DNA of 64,000 nt. Source: Clostridia bacterium. GTDB taxonomy: Bacteria; Bacillota; Clostridia; Oscillospirales; CAG-272. The DNA lies in assembly GCA_017503325.1 (NCBI GenBank), contig JAFVTI010000034.1, positions 1-64,000 on the forward strand, in the 5' to 3' direction. The notes beneath the pieces were generated by a model. It was not told where the DNA came from. It worked only from the letters and a program-made list of their open reading frames with translations, and made no database searches. Positions 58,773 through 64,000 of the stretch are shown here, one piece after another (position 1 is the stretch's first letter; every line of letters begins with the position of its first letter). The translations under genes were made by a program, and so were the position numbers.

Positions 58773-60422
58773 TTACTCGACCGCTGCCGCGATCATACCA
58801 TTGATCTTTTCGCGCATTGCGAGGATGGAGCCGGCGCAGGTGGCGCATCTGTCAAAGCGGATCTCGCCCAAAATCTCCTCGGCTGCCGCAATCACGGCGT
58901 CCTTGCCGTAATACTTTTCGGCCAGCTTCATGGCGCGGATGTCCTGCAGCGCTTCGTGGAACACGATGATTCTCAGCGATTCCCATGCCGTGCCGTCAAG
59001 GCCGGGGTAAACCGAATAAGTATCTCCGCCCGGCACCCAATATTCGCCGCATGCGTCCACGAACGGGTTGATCGGGTCGACAGAGCCGCAGGTGTTATAG
59101 AAGTTATATCCCCACTGCAAAAAGCCCGCGATATCATATTTATACATCTGATAGCCGATCGATCTGTTTCGCCACGAGGGCATTGCCATCAGGCGGTTGG
59201 AGACGTTGACGCATTGGCCGCAGCAATAGTAGGTCCAAAGGTTTGGCACCTCTGCTTCAATAAAGGATGCGATATGGTCGTTGGAGGGAATGGGCAGGGG
59301 AACGATGCCTTGCTTGAAGAATTCAAAATTGGAAAGCGCGTCCATGATGGGATAGCCCTCCAGAATGTCCGCCACGACCGCCTTTGCCGCCTTATACGAC
59401 TCTAACTGCTCGGTATTGGGCTCGTCCGAGATATGGAAGTAGCAACGCTTATCGTCACCGCGTGCTTTCATATGTGCCAGAAAATCGGGCAGGAAGGTGC
59501 GCAGGAAGGTGCTGTAATCCTTTCCCGCTGCCTCGGTCTCCCAACCGAAGATCTTTTTGTATTCGCCGTCCACGGTCGCCATGACCTTGGGAGCGTGCGC
59601 CGCGCCCCATTGGGTAAACAGGTGCGCGATCTCAAAATATTTGATACCCACGCGGTCGCACATGTCGATCCAGCGATCCAGCTTGTCATAGCCAAAGGAA
59701 TAGGTATCACCGTTCTTGCAAACGTCGATCAGCTGCACCGTGGTGCGCTCACCGCCCACGGTGGTGTCCAGCGCGGGGGTAAAGATAGGCGTCAGCAGCA
59801 GATTGATGCCGTTTTTCTTTGCAGTCGCGGCAAAATTCTCCACGATTCTCCAATGCTCCTCGCTCCAAGCGTCCACGCGGTAATAGTTAGCAAGGCAGTC
59901 GGTATGGAACCATTGTGTCAAAATCAGCTCCTGCTCGGGCAGGGATGCACCGATTACTCTCACCTCAAATCTCTCCGTTGCCACCTCGTTGCCAAGTCCG
60001 TCCACTAAAGTGATCGCGCAAGGGTACGTGTCTGCGGCCACCGAGCCGTCAAGGTCAAATTCCACCCATGCGCTCTGGGTCTGATCCTTCATGATCGAAA
60101 CCGCGCCGCCGTAGTGCAGAGGCTGCAGCAGATCGGGGTAAAGCCCCGGCTCGGTGCGCAAGTAGTTGCCGTCGTCACAGCCGGGGAAGGTGGGAATGTC
60201 TACACGGATATTCTTGACAAAGCGAACGCTTGCAAAGGGCGCAAGTGCGCCGTCCACGCGCACGATGGCGCGGCCTGCGTGGTCGGGCTCGCTGCAAAAA
60301 AGCAGCTGCACCGAAAAGCGTTCGTTATTGAGTACGGAAAGCGCGGACAGGGGCTTGAAATCCTCAATTTTCTGATCGGGAAAGCATTTTTCAAGGCTGG
60401 AAATGAGAGCTGTTTTGATCAT
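58773..60422 (-). CDS. DUF4091 glycoside hydrolase-like protein
   Basis: 549 residues. The N-terminal half has beta-sandwich segments; the centre, including GIKYFEIAHLFTQWG and CYFHISDEPN, looks like a TIM-barrel glycosidase with acidic residues. The end, with WGYNFYN and PGLDGTAWESLRI then FHEALQDIRAM, is the DUF4091 region. No signal peptide is seen, so it is probably intracellular. It follows proC by 20 bp on the same strand; a functional link to proline is not obvious. The glycan substrate is unknown. Confidence 0.8.
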   Translation of the reverse strand: MIKTALISSLEKCFPDQKIEDFKPLSALSVLNNERFSVQLLFCSEPDHAGRAIVRVDGALAPFASVRFVKNIRVDIPTFPGCDDGNYLRTEPGLYPDLLQPLHYGGAVSIMKDQTQSAWVEFDLDGSVAADTYPCAITLVDGLGNEVATERFEVRVIGASLPEQELILTQWFHTDCLANYYRVDAWSEEHWRIVENFAATAKKNGINLLLTPIFTPALDTTVGGERTTVQLIDVCKNGDTYSFGYDKLDRWIDMCDRVGIKYFEIAHLFTQWGAAHAPKVMATVDGEYKKIFGWETEAAGKDYSTFLRTFLPDFLAHMKARGDDKRCYFHISDEPNTEQLESYKAAKAVVADILEGYPIMDALSNFEFFKQGIVPLPIPSNDHIASFIEAEVPNLWTYYCCGQCVNVSNRLMAMPSWRNRSIGYQMYKYDIAGFLQWGYNFYNTCGSVDPINPFVDACGEYWVPGGDTYSVYPGLDGTAWESLRIIVFHEALQDIRAMKLAEKYYGKDAVIAAAEEILGEIRFDRCATCAGSILAMREKINGMIAAAVE

Positions 60423-60442
60423 TTGGTCATGTCCTCCGTTAT

Positions 60443-61240
60443 TTATGATTTTCCGAGTTGCTTGTTACGTTCAAAAGAAGCCTTGACCGCGTCTATTACG
60501 GTCTGCTCAAGATTGTCATTTTGCAGCACCTTGACGCCCTCAATGGTCGAGCCGCCCTTGGAGCAAACGGCCTCGCGCAGCGCGTCGGGGGTTCTGCCGT
60601 CATTTTGCAGCATCAGCGCCGCGCCCAGCAGCATTTGCGAGGCGTAAGCGCAGGCCTGCTCGTAGGAAAGTCCGCATGCCTCGCCGCCCTTGGCAAGCGC
60701 GTCGGCAAACATGTAAGCAAAGGCAGGACCGCAGCCCGAGACCGAGGTGCCCGCGTCAAACAACGCCTCGTCGAGCAGATCAACCTTGCCCGCGTGCTGC
60801 ATGGCGTAAAGGAAGGTGTCCACCTGCTCGGATGTTGCCTGCCGGTTATAGCAATAGAGAATCATACCCGCTCCTACCGCCACGGGGGTGTTGGGCATGA
60901 TGCGGATGACGGGTGCGCCCGGGAACAGCTCTGCAAGGCGTTCCAGCGTCACGCCCGCGCACATGCTGACAAGGCAAAATGGGGTCTCTCTGCTCTGAAG
61001 CACAGGGGAAAGCTCGGCAGCCACCGCGGCAAGCATCTGCGGCTTGACGCCCAGATAGATCAGGTCGCAGACCGCGCAGACCGTATCGTTGTCGGCCTGT
61101 GTCGCGCCTGTTTTTTTGCAAAGCATTTGCGCCTTGAAGGTGTCGGGGTCGCTGACGTAGAGCGAGCAATCGGTACGCGAAGCGGCAAGGGCAAGCGCAC
61201 CGCCCATGTTACCTGCACCGATAAATCCAATTCGTTTCAT
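60443..61240 (-). CDS. proC: Pyrroline-5-carboxylate reductase
   Basis: 265 residues, normal length. GFIGAGNMGGALA (5-17) binds NAD(P)H; the CAGVTLERL, RIMPNTPVAVGAG and SGCGPAFAYMFADALA motifs with the late DALREAVCSKGGST are family hallmarks. It does the last step of proline synthesis. It starts 9 bp after proA in the proBAC operon. Confidence 0.96.
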   Translation of the reverse strand: MKRIGFIGAGNMGGALALAASRTDCSLYVSDPDTFKAQMLCKKTGATQADNDTVCAVCDLIYLGVKPQMLAAVAAELSPVLQSRETPFCLVSMCAGVTLERLAELFPGAPVIRIMPNTPVAVGAGMILYCYNRQATSEQVDTFLYAMQHAGKVDLLDEALFDAGTSVSGCGPAFAYMFADALAKGGEACGLSYEQACAYASQMLLGAALMLQNDGRTPDALREAVCSKGGSTIEGVKVLQNDNLEQTVIDAVKASFERNKQLGKS

Positions 61241-61249
61241 ATAAGCTCC

Positions 61250-62509
61250 TTATCTGACTTGACCGTTTCCGGTGATCACGTATTTGTAAGTCGTCAGCTC
61301 GCAAAGCCCCATCGGGCCGCGCGCGTGCAGCTTTTGGGTGGAGATGCCCATCTCACAGCCAAAGCCAAATTCACCGCCGTCGGTAAAGCGGGTGGACACG
61401 TTGACGTAGACCGACGAGGAATCCACGCCGCGCACGAATGCGTCGATGGCCGCGTCGTCGGTGGCGATAATGGCCTCGGAGTGCCCCGTGGAGTGTGCGC
61501 CGATGTGGAAGATCGCCTCGTCCGCGCTGTCCACAATGCCCACGGCTAAGATATAGTCCAAAAATTCGGTGTCAAAATCGTTCTCGCCTGTAGGAATTGC
61601 ATCAATGATGGCGCATGCGCGCGCATCTGCTCTGAGCTCGACCGGAATATTGCCCGCGTCGCGTCGCGCGTCAACCAGTCGCGCCTTGAGCAGGGGAAGA
61701 AAACCGGCTGCAATATCCTTGTGTACCAGGCATACCTCGCATGCGTTGCAAACCGAGGGGCGGCTGGTCTTGGCGTTGTCTAAAATATTCAGAGCCTTGT
61801 CAAAGTCGGCACTTTTGTCCACGTAAACGTGGCAGATGCCCGTGCCGGTCTGAATGCAGGGAACCGTGGCGTTTTCGATGCAGGAGCGGATCAGCCCCGC
61901 GCCGCCGCGCGGGATCAGCATATCCACGTAGCCGTTGGCCTTCATCAGATCTGTCGCACTCTGGCGAGAGGTGTCCTCCACCAGGTTGACAAGATCCTCG
62001 CAAAGTCCCGCATCCAAAAGTCCCTTGCGAAGGGCTGAGACGATGGCGGCTGCGGACAGAGCCGCATCACGTCCCGGGCGCAGCACGCAAACGCTGCCCG
62101 CCTTGATGGCAAGGGCGGCGGCGTCCGAGGTCACGTTGGGGCGGCTTTCGTAAATGATGGCGATCACGCCCATAGCCGAGGAGATCTTGCGCACCACCAT
62201 GCCGTTGGGTCGCTCAAAGCATGCAAGCTCGCGCCCCAAAGGGGAGGGGAGCGATACCACGTCCAGAATACCGTTGGCCATGCCGCGGATGCGCGCGGCA
62301 TCCAGGCGCAGTCTGTCTAACATCACATCCGAAATGCGGCCGCGTGCGGCCTCTACGTCCTTTTGGTTGGCGGCAAGAATGGCGTCTGTGTCTGCCACAA
62401 GCGCGCCTGCCATGGCGGTCAGCGCCGCATCGATCTGCTCGGGTGTATAATTTCTGATTTCGGTCACCGCGTGTTTGGCGGTCACTAAAATTTCTTGTGT
62501 TGTTCTCAT
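61250..62509 (-). CDS. proA: Glutamate-5-semialdehyde dehydrogenase (gamma-glutamyl phosphate reductase)
   Basis: 419 residues, normal length. VIAIIYESRPNVTSDAAAL, LIPRGGAGLIRSCIE and SVCNACEVCLVHKD with the catalytic Cys are typical. It reduces gamma-glutamyl phosphate to the semialdehyde for proline. It starts 3 bp after the proB stop, so the two are tightly coupled and the unstable intermediate may be passed between the enzymes. Confidence 0.96.
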   Translation of the reverse strand: MRTTQEILVTAKHAVTEIRNYTPEQIDAALTAMAGALVADTDAILAANQKDVEAARGRISDVMLDRLRLDAARIRGMANGILDVVSLPSPLGRELACFERPNGMVVRKISSAMGVIAIIYESRPNVTSDAAALAIKAGSVCVLRPGRDAALSAAAIVSALRKGLLDAGLCEDLVNLVEDTSRQSATDLMKANGYVDMLIPRGGAGLIRSCIENATVPCIQTGTGICHVYVDKSADFDKALNILDNAKTSRPSVCNACEVCLVHKDIAAGFLPLLKARLVDARRDAGNIPVELRADARACAIIDAIPTGENDFDTEFLDYILAVGIVDSADEAIFHIGAHSTGHSEAIIATDDAAIDAFVRGVDSSSVYVNVSTRFTDGGEFGFGCEMGISTQKLHARGPMGLCELTTYKYVITGNGQVR

Positions 62510-62512
62510 GCC

Positions 62513-63283
62513 TTATTCTCCTTTTGCGTGAAAGCGCGTGCCCACGGCCTTGCCGTCAAGGATATCGTAAAGTGACTCGGGGTCGCGGCCGTTGGCGATC
62601 ACCATGTCGCAGCCCGCGCCGGTTGCGATCTGTGCCGCGCGCAGCTTGGTAGCCATGCCGCCCGTGCCAAGCGAGGAGCCTGCGCTGCCGCCAAGTGCAA
62701 GAATGCGCTCGTCCAGCTCGTAAACGTCCGAGATCAGCTGCGCATCGGCGTTCTTGTGGGGGTCTGCGGTATAAAGACCGTCAATGTCGGAAAGAAGCAC
62801 CAGCAAATCGGCATGTGTGCTCTCTGCCACAATGGCTGCCAGCGTGTCGTTGTCGCCGATCTCAATCTCCTCGGTGGCCACCGTGTCGTTTTCGTTGATG
62901 ATGGGCAGCACCGAAAGCGCGAGGAGGCGACTCATGGTGTTCTCAAAATTTTGGTGGCGATCCGCATGACGAAGATCCTCTGCAGTCAGCAGGATCTGTG
63001 CCACGGTGTGATTATATTCTGCAAAAAGCTTGTCGTAAGTATACATCAGCTCGCATTGACCCACGGCAGCCGCGGCCTGCTTGCCTGCGGTGTCGCGCGG
63101 GCGAGATGGAAGCCCCAGCTTGCCCACACCCATGCCGATCGCGCCCGAGGAGACCAAAATGATCTCGTGCCCCGCGTTTTTGAGGTCGGAGAGCACCTTG
63201 CAAAGCTGCTCGATACGCTTGATATTGAGTCTGCCCGTGGCGTGCGCCAGCGTGGACGTGCCGATTTTGACAACCGTTTTCAT
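62513..63283 (-). CDS. proB: Glutamate 5-kinase, short form
   Basis: 256 residues. MKTVVKIGTSTLAHATG, LVSSGAIGMGVGKLGL, INENDTV, DIDGLYTADP and GTGGMATKLRAAQIA are the amino-acid-kinase motifs. It phosphorylates glutamate. The C-terminal PUA domain found in 367-residue enzymes such as E. coli ProB is absent, as in some Bacillota. RBS GGAGGGGTATTTTCC precedes the ATG. First gene of proBAC. Confidence 0.95.
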   Translation of the reverse strand: MKTVVKIGTSTLAHATGRLNIKRIEQLCKVLSDLKNAGHEIILVSSGAIGMGVGKLGLPSRPRDTAGKQAAAAVGQCELMYTYDKLFAEYNHTVAQILLTAEDLRHADRHQNFENTMSRLLALSVLPIINENDTVATEEIEIGDNDTLAAIVAESTHADLLVLLSDIDGLYTADPHKNADAQLISDVYELDERILALGGSAGSSLGTGGMATKLRAAQIATGAGCDMVIANGRDPESLYDILDGKAVGTRFHAKGE

Positions 63284-63337
63284 GGAAAATACCCCTCCTT
63301 GGATGAAAGGATTTTAGTTTGCTAAATAGTTAGTATC

Positions 63338-63366
63338 ATTATAGCATATTATCATGCCGTGCGCAA
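63338..63366 (-). promoter_or_regulatory. Promoter of proBAC
   Basis: Minus strand TTGCGC (63361-63366), 17-bp spacer, TATAAT (63338-63343) with TGC before it. Confidence 0.75.
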
Positions 63367-63376
63367 GAGAAAGAGC

Positions 63377-63414
63377 AAAAAAAGCAGAGCGAAAAGGATT
63401 TTTCGCTCTGCTTT
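63377..63414 (-). terminator. Terminator of the deacetylase gene
   Basis: 15-bp arms (63381-63395, 63400-63414) with a 4-nt loop; minus-strand T-run at 63377-63383. It lies 4 bp past the stop and close to the proB promoter. Confidence 0.85.
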
Positions 63415-63418
63415 GTTT

Positions 63419-64000
63419 TTATTCGCTTTGTTTCCAGGAAGGGATCTGATCCTTGTAGACCGTATAGAACTCGGTGTTGGTGACAAGGTAGACGCCCTCG
63501 GCCTCGCTCATCATCTTAACCAGCTGCTCAAAGGTCTCGTAGCCCTTTCCGCCGTTGAGATCCAGCTCGTAAGCGTGTCCCCATACGTAAAAGAGCATAT
63601 CCTCGGTGCACTCGGCGTCAATGAATTCCTGCGCCAATGTCAGGCAACGGGGGTCAACGATTGAGCAGGTGGGCATCCACTTCATAAAGTATTCGGGCAG
63701 CGCAAAGCTGTAGGTCGAGGTCGTGCCGCGTGCAAAGCGGATGTCGGTATTTTCCAGCACCAGCTCAATGGTCTTGTCGGTGTATTCGGTGTCACCGCCC
63801 GGCCATGCCATGCCAACGGGACGCACGCCTGTCAGCTCTTCAATGTTGTCGGCATCCTTGCCAACCTCTTTTTTGATCTGATTTGCGCGCTTGTCGTAGT
63901 TCTTGAGCGAGGGGTGATTGAGCGTGTGCACCAGCACCTCGTAGCCGTCGTAAATGCCGGTTTTGAGCTCCTCCTCGGTAAAGCGTTGATGGGGAATAGA
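63419..64000 (-). CDS. Polysaccharide deacetylase-like protein, 5' end cut by window
   Basis: The last 193 codons are present and the frame runs open to the window edge. HTLNHPSL fits the NodB motif H-[ST]-x2-H; the MAWPGGDTE and HAYELD segments match later NodB-homology positions. It removes acetyl groups from glycans or peptidoglycan. The start, any signal peptide and the first catalytic motif are outside the window, so location and substrate are open. Confidence 0.7.
   Translation of the reverse strand, partial: SIPHQRFTEEELKTGIYDGYEVLVHTLNHPSLKNYDKRANQIKKEVGKDADNIEELTGVRPVGMAWPGGDTEYTDKTIELVLENTDIRFARGTTSTYSFALPEYFMKWMPTCSIVDPRCLTLAQEFIDAECTEDMLFYVWGHAYELDLNGGKGYETFEQLVKMMSEAEGVYLVTNTEFYTVYKDQIPSWKQSE

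Noticed and set aside
1..64000. tRNA or rRNA genes, prophage or insertion-sequence genes
   Set aside because: I looked through the intergenic gaps and found no cloverleaf-like or transposase/integrase sequence; this was by eye only.

Overview
This 64 kb window looks like chromosome from an uncultured, probably gut-associated, Gram-positive Clostridia member (Bacillota). The clues are: about 55% GC by eye; strong AGGAGG-type ribosome sites; many near-perfect TTGACA-17/18-TATAAT promoters; many lipobox signal peptides; small SigA-type operons that often overlap by ATGA; and a mix of AzlCD, CotH, XRE-membrane and fibre-degrading proteins. I cannot name the genus. I saw no rRNA, tRNA, CRISPR array, prophage or transposase gene.

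Layout. 0-11 kb is a carbohydrate region: a Gfo/Idh/MocA oxidoreductase divergent from an AraC regulator, a large GH99-like lipoprotein with an NlpC/P60-like lipoprotein, a divergent GH36 alpha-galactosidase, then a 2-hydroxyacid dehydrogenase/sugar-isomerase pair. 11-16 kb holds a heterodimeric ABC exporter and a metallophosphatase. 16-26 kb is the most unusual part: seven same-strand genes encoding one ABC ATPase, two tandem-duplicated ABC-2 permeases and four lipoproteins with a shared Cys/His motif. 26-31 kb is housekeeping: typA, a HAD phosphatase, an acyl-CoA synthetase and a flavin reductase. 31-36 kb has a GH43 lipoprotein divergent from an AraC regulator, then an XRE/membrane regulator.

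36-43 kb carries trpS with an aminotransferase, azlCD, a radical SAM/SPASM protein with an EEP hydrolase, and a TetR-controlled ABC-2 transporter. 43-49 kb has mnmE, a FadH/old-yellow-enzyme-like reductase and the two subunits of an aconitase X. 49-54 kb has a GNAT gene between two nested palindromes, a kinase/methyltransferase pair behind a small ORF with its own promoter and terminator, and a CotH/MFS operon. 54-64 kb has a methyltransferase, a GH78-like enzyme, an unknown membrane protein, proB-proA-proC with a DUF4091 glycoside-hydrolase-like gene, and the end of a polysaccharide deacetylase gene.

The carbohydrate genes suggest a forager of plant or mucin glycans: secreted lipoproteins (GH99-like, GH43) and leaderless, probably intracellular, GH36, GH78 and DUF4091 enzymes, with AraC-type local control. 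Palindromic dispersed repeats occupy several intergenic gaps. The best candidate for an undescribed system is the lipoprotein/double-permease ABC cluster at 15.9-26.3 kb; the small ORF at 51.1-51.3 kb and the reductase/aconitase X set at 44.9-48.8 kb come next.
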